From NCBI RefSeq assembly GCF_032854445.1, contig NC_088306.1, forward strand, positions 14,443,386 through 14,507,385: a stretch of DNA of 64,000 bases, in the 5' to 3' direction. Position 1 is the first letter of the stretch, and every line of letters starts with the position of its first letter. Shown one piece after another: positions 50,301 through 63,766 of the stretch. The stretch is from Liolophura sinensis. Its lineage: Eukaryota; Mollusca; Polyplacophora; Chitonida; Chitonidae. A model generated the notes under the pieces. It had not been told where the DNA came from. It was given only the letters and a program-made list of their open reading frames with translations, and searched no databases. Made by a program: the position numbers and the translations under genes.

Positions 50301-53300
50301 TGAGTTTGTTTTGGACTTAAAAGGAAGACAATTGCTGGATGAGTTAAATGGGCTGAGCCCAAAGATTTGACGTCTTCTGGGCTACCGAAGGGCACATAAC
50401 TTATAGTCAAAAGTTGAATATAGTAATGACCAGTCGCGATGGTACATAGTACAGTGTATCCGATATCAAATTAACAAAAACACCAGGCAAAAATGCAAAA
50501 GTGGAAAAACTGTTCCAGTGCTGCTGGTAAGAGGCTAATCCGACGTATTTTGTGACGAGAAATCGAATGTTGCAAACCGCGTTGCTCTCCGACCATTACT
50601 TTTGGCTGTAGCGACAATTGAATGATCATTGATGTCATAGTCACATGGCCAACAACGGCTCTTACTCCATGGAAACCAGGGAAATTTGCAATTTTTTAAA
50701 GACCTGCCGATGCCTGGCCCAATTCCACATCTTTTGGCACCTTATTTATGTGGGTCAGTGTTTAAGTGTACTTTTTACAGCAGACTGTATCAAGTACCTT
50801 GTGTTTTTTATGTACAAATGGTGTGGTTTTTCTACACGTAGATAAAGACATTGAGATTGTCTTGGACTTAGAAGTAAGACAATTGCTGAGTGAGTTAAAT
50901 GGGCTTACCCCAAAGATTTGACGTCTTCTCGGCTACCGAAGGGCACATAACTTATAGTGAAAAGTTGAATATAGTAATGACCAGTCGCGATGGTACATAG
51001 TACAGTGTAGCCGATTTCAATTAACAAAAAGACCAGGCAAAAATGCAAAAGTGGAAAAACTGTTCCAGTGCTGCTGGTAAGAGGTTAATCCGACGTATTT
51101 TGTGACGAGAAATCGAATGGTGCAAACTGCGTTGTTCTCCGACCAATACTTTTGGCTGTACCCACAATTGAATGATCATTGATGTCATAGTCACGTGCCC
51201 AACAGCGGCCCTTACTCCATGGAAACCAGGGAAATATGCAATTTTATGAACAGCTGCCGATGCCTGGCCCAATTCCTCATCTTTTGGCACCTTATTTATG
51301 TGGGTCAGTTTTTAAGTGTACTTTTTACAGCAGACTGTATCAAGTACCTTGTGTTTTCATGTACACATGGTGTGGTTTTTCTACATGTAGATAAAGACAT
51401 TGAGTTTGTTTTGGACTTAAAAGGAAGACAATTGCTGGATGAGTTAAATGGGCTGAGCCCAAAGATTTGCCGTCTTCTGGGCTACCGAAGGGCACATAAC
51501 TTGTAGTCAAAAGTTGAATATAGTAATCACGATGCCAATTTCAATTAACAAAAAGACCAGGCAAAAATGCAAAAGTGGAAAAACTGTTCCAGTGCTGCTG
51601 GTAAGAGACTAATCCGACGTATTTTGTGACGAGAAATCGAATGGTGCAAACCGCGTTGCTCTCCGACCATTACTTTTGGCTGTAGCCACAATTGAATGAT
51701 CATTGATGTCATGGTCACGTGCCCAGCAACGGCTCTTACTCCATGGACACCAGGGAAATTTGCAATTTTTTAAACAGCTGCCGATGCCTGGGCCAATTCC
51801 ACATCTTTTAGAACCTTATTGATGTGGGTCAGTGATCAGTTGTACTTTTTACAGCAAACTGTATCTAGTACCTTGTGTTTTTTATGTACAAATGGTGTGG
51901 TTTTTCTACACGTAGATAAAGACATTGAGATTGTCTTGGACTTAGAAGTAAGACAATTGCTGGGTGAGTTAAATGGGCTTAGACCAAACATTTGACGTCT
52001 TCTGGGCTACCGAAGGGCACATAACTTATAGTCAAAAGTTGAATATAGTAATGACCAGTCGCGATGGTACATAGTACAGTGTAGCCGATTTCAATTAACA
52101 AAAAGACCAGGCAAAAATGCAAAAGTGGAAAAACTGTTCCAGTGCTGCTGGTAAGAGGCTAATCCGACGTATTTTGTGACGAGAAATCGAATGGTGCAAA
52201 CCGCGTTGCTCTCTGACCAATACTTTTGGCTGTAGCGACAATTGAATGATCATTGATGTCATAGTCACATGGTCAACAACGGCTCTTACTCCATGGAAAC
52301 CAGGGAAATTTGCAATTTTTTAAACAGTTGCCGATGCCTGGCCCAATTCCGCATCTTTTAGAACCTTATTTATGTGGGTCAGTGTTTAAGTGTACTTTTT
52401 ACAGCAGACTGTATGAAGTACCTTGTGTTTTTTATGTACAAATGGTGTGGTTTTTCTACACGTAGATAAAGACATTGAGATTGTCTTGGACTTAGAAGTA
52501 AGACAATTGCTGAGTGAGTTAAATGGGCTTAGCCCAAAGATTTGACGTCTTCTGGACTACCGAAGGGCACATAACTTATAGTCAAAAGTTGAATATAGTA
52601 ATGACCAGTCGCGATGGTACATAGTACAGTGTAGCCGATTTCAATTAACACAAAGACCAGGCAAAAATGCAAAAGTGGAAAAACTGTTCCAGTGCTGCTG
52701 GTAAGAGGCTAATCCGACGTATTTTGTGACGAGAAATCGAATGGTGCAAACCGCGTTGCTCTCCGACCAATACTTTTGGCTGTAGCTACAATTGAATGAT
52801 CATTGATGTCATAGTCACGTGCCCAGCAACGGCTCTTACTCCATGGAAACCAGGGAAATTTGCAATTTTTTAAACATCTGCCGATGCCTGTGCCAATTCC
52901 GCATCTTTTAGAACCTTATTGATGTGTGTCAGTGATCAGTTGTACTTTTTACAGCAGGCTGAATCTAGTACCTTGTGTTTTTTATGTACAAATGGTGTGG
53001 TTTTTCTACACGTAGATAAAGACATTGAGATTGTCTTGGACATAGAAGTAAGACAATTGCTGAGTGAGTTAAATGGGCTTAGCCCAAAGATTTGACGTCT
53101 TCTGGGCTACCGAAGGGCACATAAGTTATAGTCAGAAGTTTAATATAGTAATGACCAGTCGCGATGGTACATAGTACAGTGTAGCCGATTTCAATTAACA
53201 AAAAGACCAGGCAAAAATGCAAAAGTGGAAAAACTGTTCCAGTGCTGCTGGTAAGAGGCTAATCCGACGTATTTTGTGACGAGAAATCGAATGGTGCAAA

Positions 53301-56300
53301 CCGCGTTGCTCTCCGACTAATACTTTTGGCTGTAGCTACAATTGAATGATCATTGATGTCATAGTCACGTGCCCAGCAACGGCTCTTACTCCATGGAAAC
53401 CAGGGAAATTTGCAATTTTTTAAACATCTGCCGATGCCTGTGCCAATTCCGCATCTTTTAGAACCTTATTGATGTGTGTCAGTGATCAGTTGTACTTTTT
53501 ACAGCAGGCTGAATCTAGTACCTTGTGTTTTTTATGTACAAATGGTGTGGTTTTTCTACACGTAGATAAAGACATTGAGATTGTCTTGGACATAGAAGTA
53601 AGACAATTGCTGAGTGAGTTAAATGGGCTTAGCCCAAAGATTTGACGTCTTCTGGGCTACCGAAGGGCACATAAGTTATAGTCAGAAGTTTAATATAGTA
53701 ATGACCAGTCGCGATGGTACATAGTACAGTGTAGCCGATTTCAATTAACAAAAAGACCAGGCAAAAATGCAAAAGTGGAAAAACTGTTCCAGTGCTGCTG
53801 GTAAGAGGCTAATCCGACGTATTTTGTGACGAGAAATCGAATGTTGCAAACCGCGTTGCTCTCCGACCATTACTTTTGGCTGTAGCGACAATTGAATGAT
53901 CATTGATGTCATAGTCACATGGCCAACAACGGCTCTTACTCCATGGAAACCAGGGAAATTTGCAATTTTTTAAACACCTGCCGATGCCTGGCCCAATTCC
54001 ACATCTTTTGGCACCTTATTTATGTGGGTCAGTGTTTAAGTGTACTTTTTACAGCAGACTGTATCAAGTACCTTCTGTTTTTTATGTACAAATGGTGTGG
54101 TTTTTCTACACGTAGATAAAGACATTGAGATTGTCTTGGACTTAGAAGTAAGACAATTGCTGAGTGAGTTAAATGGGCTTACCCCAAAGAATTGACGTCT
54201 TCTCGGCTACCGAAGGGCACATAACTTATAGTGAAAAGTTGAATATAGTAATGACCAGTCGCGATGGTACATAGTACAGTGTAGCCGATTTCAATTAACA
54301 AAAAGACCAGGCAAAAATGCAAAAGTGGAAAAACTGTTCCAGTGCTGCTGGTAAGAGGCTAATCCGACGTATTTTGTGACGAGAAATCGAATGGTGCAAA
54401 CTGCGTTGTTCTCCGACCAATACTTTTGGCTGTACCCACAATTGAATGATCATTGATGTCATAGTCACGTGCCCAACAGCGGCCCTTACTCCATGGAAAC
54501 CAGGGAAATATGCAATTTTATGAACAGCTGCCGATTCCTGGCCCAATTCCTCATCTTTTGGCACCTTATTTATGTGGGTCAGTTTTTAAGTGTACTTTTT
54601 ACAGCAGACTGTATCAAGTACCTTGTGTTTTCATGTACACATGGTGTGGTTTTTCTACATGTAGATAAAGACATTGAGTTTGTTTTGGACTTAAAAGGAA
54701 GACAATTGCTGGATGAGTTAAATGGGCTGAGCCCAAAGATTTGCCGTCTTCTGGGCTACCGAAGGGCACATAACTTATAGTCAAAAGTTGAATATAGTAA
54801 TCACGATGCCAATTTCAATTAACAAAAAGACCAGGCAAAAATGCAAAAGTGGAAAAACTGTTCCAGTGCTGCTGGTAAGAGGCTAATCCGACGGATTTTG
54901 TGACGAGAAATCGAATGGTGCAAACCGCGTTGCTCTCCGACCAATACTTTTGGCTGTAGCGACAATTGAATGATCATTGATGTCATAGTCACATGGTCAA
55001 CAACGGCTCTTACTCCATGGAAACCAGGGAAATATGCAATTTTTTAAACAGTTGCCGATGCCTGGCCCAATTCCGCATCTTTTAGAACCTTATTGATGTG
55101 GGTCAGTGATCAGTTGTACTTTTTACAGCAGACTGTATCAAGTACCTTGTGTTTTTTATGTACAAATGGTGTGGTTTTTCTACATCTAGATAAAGACATT
55201 GAGATGGTCTTGGACTTAGAAGTAAGACAATTGCTGGGTGAGTTAAATGGGCTTAGCCCAAAGATTTGACGTCTTAATGGCTACCGAAGGGCACATAACT
55301 TATAGTGAAAAGTTGAATATAGTAATGACCAGTCGCGATGGTACATAGTACAGTGTATCCGATTTCAATTAACAAAAAGACCAGGCAAAAATGCAAAAGT
55401 GGAAAAACTGTTCCAGTGCTGCTGGTAAGAGGCTAATCCGACGTATTTTGTGACGAGAAATCGAATGGTGCAAACCGCGTTGCTCTCCGACCAATACTTT
55501 TGGCTGTAGCCACAATTGAATGATCATTGATGTCATAGTCACGTGCCCAGCAACGGCTCTTACTCCATGGAAACCAGGGAAATTTGCAATTTTTTAAACA
55601 GCTGCCGATGCCTGGGCCAATTCCGCATCTTTTGGCACCTTATTGATGTGTGTCAGTGATCAGTTGTACTTTTTACAGCAGACTGTATCTAGTACATTTT
55701 GTTTTTTATGTACAAATGGTGTGGTTTTTCTACACGTAGATAAAGACATTGAGATTGTCTTGGACTTAGAAGTAAGACAATTGCTGAGTGAGTTAAATGG
55801 GCTTAGCCCAAAGATTTGACGTCTTCTGGGCTACCGAAGGGCACATAACTTATAGTCAAAAGTTGAATATAGTAATGACCAGTCGCGATGGTACATAGTA
55901 CAGTGTAGCCGATTTCAATTAACAAAAAGACCAGGCAAAAATGCAAAAGTGGAAAAACTGTTCCAGTGCTGCTGGTAAGAGGCTAATCCGACGTATTTTG
56001 TGACGAGAAATCGAATGGTGCAAACCGCGTTGCTCTCCGACTAATACTTTTGGCTGAAGCCACAATTGAATGATCATTGATGTCATAGTCACGTGCCCAG
56101 CAACGGCTCTTACTCCATGGAAACCAGGGAAATATGCAATTTTTTACACAGCTGCCGATGCCTGGGCCAATTCCGCATCTTTTAGAACCTTATAGATGTG
56201 GGTCAGTGATCAGCTGTACTTTTTACAGCAGACTGTATCAAGTACCTTGTGTTTTTTATGTACAAATGGTGTGGTTTTTCTACATCTAGATAAAGACATT

Positions 56301-59300
56301 GAGATTGTCTTGGACTTAGAAGTAAGACAATTGCTGGGTGAGTTAAATGGGCTTAGCCCAAAGATTTGACGTCTTCTGGGCTACCGAAGGGCACATAACT
56401 TATAGTCAAAAGTTGAATATAGTAATGACCAGTCGCGATGGTACATAGTACAGTGTAGCCGATTTCAAATTAACAAAAAGACCAGGCAAAAATGCAAAAG
56501 TGGAAAAACTGTTCCAGTGCTGCTGGTAAGAGGCTAATCCGATGTATTTTGTGACGAGAAATCGAATGGTGCAAACCGCGTTGCTCTCCGACCAATACTT
56601 TTGGCTGTAGCCACAATTGAATGATCATTGATGTCATTGTCACGTGCCCAACAACGGCTCTTACTCCATGGAAACCAGAGAAATATGCAATTTTTTTCAC
56701 AGCTGCCGATGCCTGGGCCAATTCCGCATCTTTTAGAACCTTTTTGATGTGGGTCAGTGATCAGTTGTACTTTTTACAGCAGACTGTATCAAGTACATTG
56801 TGTTTTTTATGTACAAATGGTGTGGTTTTTCTACATCTAGATAAAGACATTGAGATTGTCTTGGACTTAGAAGTAAGACAATTGCTGGGTGAGTTAAATG
56901 GGCTTAGCCCAAAGATTTGACGTCTTCTGGGCTACCGAAGGGCACATAACTTATAGTCAAAAGTTGAATATAGTAATGACCAGTCGCGATGGTACATAGT
57001 ACAGTGTATCCGATTTCAAATTAACAAAAAGACCAGGCAAAAATGCAAAAGTGGAAAAACTGTTCCAGTGCTGCTGGTAATAGGCTAATCCGACGTATTT
57101 TGTGACGAGAAATCGAATGGTGCAAACCGCGTTGCTCTCCGAAAAATACTTTTGGCTGTAGCCACAACTGAATGATCATTGATGTCATGGTCACGCGCCC
57201 AGCAACGGCTCTTACTCCATGGAAACCAGGGAAATATGCAATTTTTTAACAGCTGCCGATGCCTGGCAAAATTCCGCATCTTTTAGAACCTTATAGATGT
57301 GTTTTAGTGATCAGTTGTACTTTTTACAGCAAACTGAATCTAGTACATTGTGTTTTTTATGTACAAATGGTGTGGTTTTTCTACACGTAGATAAAGACAT
57401 TGAGATTGTCTTGGACTTAGAAGTAAGACAATTGCTGAGTGAGTTAAATGGGCTTGGCCCAAAGATTTGACGTCTTCTGGGCTACCGAAGGGCTCATAAG
57501 TTATAGTCAAAAGTTGAATATAGTAATGACCAGTCGCGATGGTACATAGTACAGTGTAGCCGATTTCAATTCACAAAAAGACTAGGTAAAAATGCAAAAG
57601 TGGAAAAACTGTTCCAGTGCTGCTGGTAAGAGGCTAATCCGACGTATTTTGTGACGAGAAATCGAATGGTGCAAACCGCGTTGCTCTCCGACCAATACTT
57701 TAGGCTGTAGCGACAATTGAATGATGATTGATGTCATAGTCACGTGCCCAGCAACGGCTCTTACTCCATGGAAACCAGGGAAATATGCAATTTTTAACAG
57801 CTGCCGATGCCTGGCCCAATTCCGCATCTGTTAGAACCTTATAGATGTGGGTCAGTGATCAGTTGTACTTTTTACAGCAGACTGTATCTAGTACATTGTG
57901 TTTTTATGTACAAATGGTGTGGTTTTTCTACACGTAGATAAAGACATTGAGATTGTCTTGGACTTAGAAGTAAGACAATTGCTGGGTGAGTTAAATGGGC
58001 TTAGACCAAAGATTTGACGTCTTCTGGGCTACCGAAGGCCACATAACTTATAGTCAAAAGTTAAATATAGTAATGACCAGTCGCGATGGTACATAGTACA
58101 GTGTAGCCGATTTCAATAACAAAAAGACCAGGCAAAAATGCAAAAGTGGAAAAACTGTTCCAGTGCTGCTGGTAAGAGGCTAATCCGACGTATTTTGTGA
58201 CGAGAAATCGAATGGTTGCAAACCGCGTTGCTCTCCGACCAATACTTTTGGCTGTAGCCACAATTGAATGATCATTGATGTCATTGTCACGTGCCCAGCA
58301 ACGGCTCTTACTCCATGGAAACCAAGGAAATTTGCAATTTTTCAACAGCTGGAGATGCCTGGCCCAATTGCGCATCTTTTGGCACCTTATTGATGTGGGT
58401 CAGTGTTTAATTGTACTTTTTACAGCAGACTGTATCAAGTAACTTGTGTTTTTTATATACAAATGGTGTGGTTTTTCTACATCTAGATAAAGACATTGAG
58501 ATTGTCTTGGACTTAGAAGTAAGACAATTGCTGGGTGAGTTAAATGGGCTTAGCCCCAAAGATTTGACGTCTTCTGGGCTACCGAAGGGCACATAACTTA
58601 TAGTCAAAAGTTGAATATAGTAATGACCAGTCGCGATGGTACATAGTACAGTGTATCCGATTTCAAATTAACAAAAAGACCAGGCAAAAAATGCAAAAGT
58701 GGAAAAACTGTTCCAGTGCTGCTGGTAATAGGCTAATCCGACGTATTTTGTGACGAGAAATCGAATGGTGCAAACCGCGTTGCTCTCCGACCAATACTTT
58801 TGGCTGTAGCCACAATTGAATGATCATTGATGTCATTGTCACGTGCCCAGCAACGGCTCTTACTCCATGGAAACCAAGGAAATTTGCAATTTTTCAACAG
58901 CTGGAGATGCCTGGCCCAATTGCGCATCTTTTGGCACCTTATTGATGTGGGTCAGTGTTTAATTGTACTTTTTACAGCAGACTGTATCAAGTAACTTGTG
59001 TTTTTTATATACAAATGGTGTGGTTTTTCTACACGTAGATAAAGATATTGAGATTGTCTTGGACTTAGAAGTAAGACAATTGCTGGGTGAGTTAAATGGG
59101 CTTAGCCCAAAGATTTGACGTCTTCTGGGCTACCGAAGGGCACATAACTTATAGTTAAAAGTTCAATATAGTAATGACCAGTCGCGATGGTACATAGTAC
59201 AGTGTAGCCGATTTCAATTAACAAAAAGACCAGGCAAAAATGCAAAAGTGGAAAAACCGTTCCAGTGCTGCTGGTAAGAGGCTAATTCGACGTATTTTGT

Positions 59301-60872
59301 GACGAGAAATCGAATGGTGCAAACCGCGTTGCTCTCCGACCAATACTTTAGGCTGTAGCGACAATTGAATGATGATTGATGTCATAGTCACGTGCCCAGC
59401 AACGGCTCTTACTCCATGGAAACCAGGGAAATATGCAATTTTTTAACAGCTGCCGATGCCTGGCCCAATTCCGCATCTGTTAGAACCTTATAGATGTGGG
59501 TCAGTGATCAGTTGTACTTTTTACAGCAGACTGTATCTAGTACATTGTGTTTTTTTATGTACAAATGGTGTGGTTTTTCTACACGTAGATAAAGACATTG
59601 AGATTGTCTTGGACTTAGAAGTAAGACAATTGCTGGGTGAGTTAAATGGGCTTAGACCAAAGATTTGACGTCTTCTGGGCTACCGAAGGCCACATAACTT
59701 ATAGTCAAAAGTTAAATATAGTAATGACCAGTCGCGATGGTACATAGTACAGTGTAGCCGATTTCAATTAACAAAAAGACCAGGCAAAAATGCAAAAGTG
59801 GAAAAACTGTTCCAGTGCTGCTGGTAAGAGGCTAATCCGACGTATTTTGTGACGAGAAATCGAATGGTGCAAACCGCGTTGCTCTCCGACCAATACTTTT
59901 GGCTGTAGCCACAATTGAATGATCATTGATGTCATTGTCACGTGCCCAGCAACGGCTCTTACTCCATGGAAACCAAGGAAATTTGCAATTTTTCAACAGC
60001 TGGAGATGCCTGGCCCAATTGCGCATCTTTTGGCACCTTATTGATGTGGGTCAGTGTTTAATTGTACTTTTTACAGCAGACTGTATCAAGTAACTTGTGT
60101 TTTTTATATACAAATGGTGTGGTTTTTCTACATCTAGATAAAGACATTGAGATTGTCTTGGACTTAGAAGTAAGACAATTGCTGGGTGAGTTAAATGGGC
60201 TTAGCCCAAAGATTTGACGTCTTCTGGGCTACCGAAGGGCACATAACTTATAGTCAAAAGTTGAATATAGTAATGACCAGTCGCGATGGTACATAGTACA
60301 GTGTATCCGATTTCAAATTAACAAAAAGACCAGGCAAAAATGCAAAAGTGGAAAAACTGTTCCAGTGCTGCTGGTAATAGGCTAATCCGACGTATTTTGT
60401 TGACGAGAAATCGAATGGTGCAAACCGCGTTGCTCTCCGACCAATACTTTTGGCTGTAGGCACAATTGAATGATCATTGATGTCATAGTCACGTGCAGAG
60501 CAACGGCTCTTACTCCATGGAAACCAGGGAAATTTGCAATTTTTTAAACAGCTGCCGATGCCTGGGCAATTCCGCATCTTTTGGCACCTCATTGATGTGT
60601 GTCAGTGATCAGTTGTACTTTTTACAGCAGACTGTATCTAGTACATTTTGTTTTTTATGTACAAATGGTGTGGTTTTTCTACACGTAGATAAAGACATTG
60701 AGATTGTCTTGGACTTAGAAGTAAAACAATTGCTGAGTGAGTTAAATGGGCTTGGCCCAAAGATTTGACGTCTTCTGGGCTACCGAAGGGCTCATAAGTT
60801 ATAGTCAAAAGTTGAATATAGTAATGACCAGTCGCGATGGTACATAGTACAGTGTAGCCGATTTCAATTCAC
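47340..60872 (+). repeat. 550-bp satellite array, 24 full copies plus one partial
   Basis: Head-to-tail monomers start (at the (C)ACGTGCCCAGCAACGG landmark) at 47341, 47891, 48441, 48992, 49542, 50093, 50643, 51193, 51717, 52267, 52817, 53367, 53917, 54467, 54991, 55541, 56091, 56642, 57193, 57742, 58289, 58841, 59390, 59940 and 60491. Spacing is 547-552 bp except for two copies of 524 bp. Copies are closely similar along their whole length. Each holds TGAATGATCATTGATGTCAT and AATTAACAAAAAGACCAGG. Small open frames on both strands recur but break by indels and stops from copy to copy and many lack an ATG, so I do not call genes. The right end is lost in an assembly gap. Confidence 0.97.
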
Positions 60873-61072
60873 NNNNNNNNNNNNNNNNNNNNNNNNNNNN
60901 NNNNNNNNNNNNNNNNNNNNNNNNNNNNNNNNNNNNNNNNNNNNNNNNNNNNNNNNNNNNNNNNNNNNNNNNNNNNNNNNNNNNNNNNNNNNNNNNNNNN
61001 NNNNNNNNNNNNNNNNNNNNNNNNNNNNNNNNNNNNNNNNNNNNNNNNNNNNNNNNNNNNNNNNNNNNNNNN
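60873..61072. other. Assembly gap (200 N)
   Basis: Exactly 200 undetermined bases, cutting the last satellite monomer after about 382 bp. The size is probably a placeholder and the true array length is unknown. Confidence 0.99.
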
Positions 61073-61130
61073 ATGTTTTGAGCCACAGCCTCTTATGTAA
61101 TAAAACTTTAGTCTATTCTATTCTAGCTTC
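61073..61130 (+). repeat. Possible retroelement 3' tail
   Basis: AATAAAACTTTAGTCTATTC plus TATTCTA looks like a LINE-type 3' end with a short tandem tail directly after the gap. No coding part is visible. Confidence 0.3.
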
Positions 61131-61464
61131 ATCGATTAAGGAAAAATACTCGCTTCCGGTTTTCAGATGTAACTTCCGCTTTTGCAAAACCTGCATTTTC
61201 GGAATCCGCGTCCAAAATTGCATCAGATAGCAGTATTTGCCGGATATACTTCAGAAGTGCGGAAATTATTTAAAAAAAATAATTTCCCCTAATATGGCTG
61301 CCAAATCACCCAACCAAATGTTTACCAAAAAGCACAACTTCTTTTCCAAAAAGATACTAAAGTTTCAGGAATGTAAAATGTGTCGTTTTCTCACAAAATA
61401 TATCACAAAATTAGTGAGAATATTAATAAAAACAATCCTAACGAAAATGTCTGAACAGTGAATA

Positions 61465-62015
61465 GGTATTCCGATGGATACCAAATGTGGCCATCCTTTG
61501 GCTGACCTATATCTGCTCTCGTATGAATACGACTATATGCAGAAACTATTAAGGAGCAATCCTCACAAGGCCCGATCTTTCCCATTCACCTAACGATATA
61601 TTGAGGATCTGCTAGATTTAAACAATCTATACCTAGAGAAGGATGTGAAAGACGTATATTCACCTTTCACCTGGATTTAAAGGAAACCACAGATTCTAGG
61701 CCTATATCTGTGCAAAGATCGAAAAGGTTTCCTCTCTCGAAGACTGTACGATAAGAGAGATAGTGTCAATGTTGACATGGTAATTTATCCTTACTTGGAC
61801 AGCAATATACAGAATGGTATATCTCCCTGATAGCATTGGTTAGGTGTTGTGTGTTATGTGACGATTTTAATCAACATCACAAGTTATTACTGCAAAAACT
61901 TGCAGTGTATCAAGGATATTCCACCAAGTGCCTTCACTTTTTTTTTAAAGTTTAGTAACGAGTGTAATTCTCTGGTAAGTAAATATGGACAGATCGTCCA
62001 CAATCTCTGACACCT
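61465..62015 (+). mobile_element. Penelope-like reverse transcriptase remnant
   Basis: In + frames: GIPMDTKCGHPLADLYLLSY, EYDYMQKLLRSN, a stop, RYIEDLLDLNNLYLEKDVKD, a stop, RRLYDKRDSVNVDMVIYPYL, DSNIQNG, then after breaks CNSLVSKYGQ. The same protein as the 37-kb remnant, with the RYIDD motif changed to RYIED. Several stops make it non-functional. Confidence 0.8.
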
Positions 62016-62241
62016 CCGCTTCATGATTGTGTCTAATTCCGCTTATGCTGGGGTTAGGGACTGTATATTCATCGTGTTGGATTAGATGGCCCTTTCTATG
62101 TTTAATTTATTGTTTTATTTATTTATGGAGGATTACCTGCGCCCATTGGCCACTTGTGGTTCTCAACAAAACAGATTACAAATACAAGGATTTACCGACA
62201 GAGGTTACAGAAGAATTGCATTGGACAATCGACCATATAGG

Positions 62242-62510
62242 GGCCTCCGTGTCTCAGTTGGTTAGTGCAGTAGCGCAGCGTAATGACGCAGGAGTCTCTC
62301 ACCAATGCGGTCGCTGTGGGTTCAAGTCCAGCTCACACTGGCTTCCTCTGCGGCCATACGTGGGAAGATCTGTTTGCAGCCTGCGGATGGTCGTGGGTTT
62401 CCCCCGGGCTGTGCCCGGTTTTTTCCCACCATAATGCTGGCCGCCGTCGTATAAGTGAAATATTCTTGAGTAAGGCGTAAACCCCAATCAAATAAATAGA
62501 TAAATAAATT
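62242..62510 (+). repeat. MetaSINE-like element, full length with tRNA-like head
   Basis: Best forward copy. Head GGCCTCCGTGTCTCAGTTGG with an A box at about 62250-62261 and B box GGTTCAAGTCC at 62319-62329, body GGTTTCCCCCGGGCTGTGCC and ATAATGCTGGCCGCCGTCGT, tail TTGAGTAAGGCGTAAACCCC plus AATCAAATAAATAGATAAAT. Pol III transcription of the founder is inferred from the boxes. Confidence 0.94.
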
Positions 62511-63697
62511 TCCATTACCTTTGTCATTTCTTAAGTGACCATCACATGTGAAAAATGGTATTGGTTTTAGTAGTCTATTGCCATAACTATCACCATTTTT
62601 CAGCGCTTGTTCGCTGAAGAAACATTCCCATTTCTGGTGTTTTTTTTCCTGTCGAAACATTTCTGTATACACGAACAACTGCCGTTTTGGGAAGAAAACA
62701 TGATACGTTTGTTATGCTAAATCCAAATGTACGCCCACAAGACAAAAATTGATTATTTGTGCTTTATTTATTGGCAGTATATAGTATAAATCTAAACTGT
62801 TTCTGAATAATGGCTGTTCTTGTGGTCGTTGTATTTCATTCCATTGGCTTCTCCCCTCAGAAATCACTGATACATGTACACGTTGGAAACTGGACCCTCG
62901 ATGAGACTTCAACACAGCACAAATAACTGACGATCGGTAATTCACCACAACTGCGGGGAATAGTACACAAGTCTTTGCTGTAACTTCAGTTCCTGAAAAC
63001 TAACACGTCGTGGAGAGCGTCGCTCACGTAAACTAATTTGGAGGTCTTTCGATTTTAACAGGACTGTTTGCTTTAAATCCCGCATGTACGCCATAGCTTT
63101 CAGGAATTTAGGCGTACAAACGGATCGTCATGCGTGTTTAATACGCCCAGTTTTAATTTTAGAAGCGTATTATCTCATTTTTAAGCGCATTTACGCCTGG
63201 ACGCCCCTTATATGTAGCACTGGGGTCAAGGTCAAATAGCAATCCTGCCGTCTGATAACTTCCACATTCTTTAGTTTCACCATTTTGGCGACTGACAAAG
63301 CGCTTGATTGTCGTAAGGTAGGCGTAAATATTATTAGGGGCTGTTAAATACATGAACGTAGGTTACCTTACATGGTGTAAATCTTTTTCGCTACATACGC
63401 TATCACTGGTAATTAAGGTACCGACTGGTATGTGGCATTAACAGTCACGATCCTCAAAATGGCGCAGGTGCATTCGATAACCTTTCGTGACAAGAAACTA
63501 AACGAATATTAAATGAAAGCACGACTCAAGACATAATTTAAATATTTATTCAATGCATGATCATAACATATAAATCCCAACAAAACAATCACACATCACG
63601 AAAGGAAGTTAATATTTGACCATAACACACAGTCTATTTCGTTAAGACCAATGACACGTCGTACTTGGGTGAATCTACTTGCAGAAATTTCTTCACA
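62511..63697. other. Unassigned DNA
   Basis: No gene or known repeat recognised. Confidence 0.4.
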
Positions 63698-63765
63698 TGT
63701 TTTCATGCCTCTGTAATTGGCCTCAGGCGATTCTCACCAATAGACCCACAAAAAATCGTTACTGT
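63698..63765 (+). repeat. 70-bp duplicated segment, copy 2
   Basis: Near-identical to 41866-41935 and ends where a MetaSINE begins. Confidence 0.75.
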
Positions 63766-63766
63766 G

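Noticed and set aside
48269-60592. Recurrent 60-110 codon frames on both strands of the satellite
   Set aside because: They break by indels and stops between monomers, many start with GTG rather than ATG, and no promoter or poly-A pattern supports a gene array.
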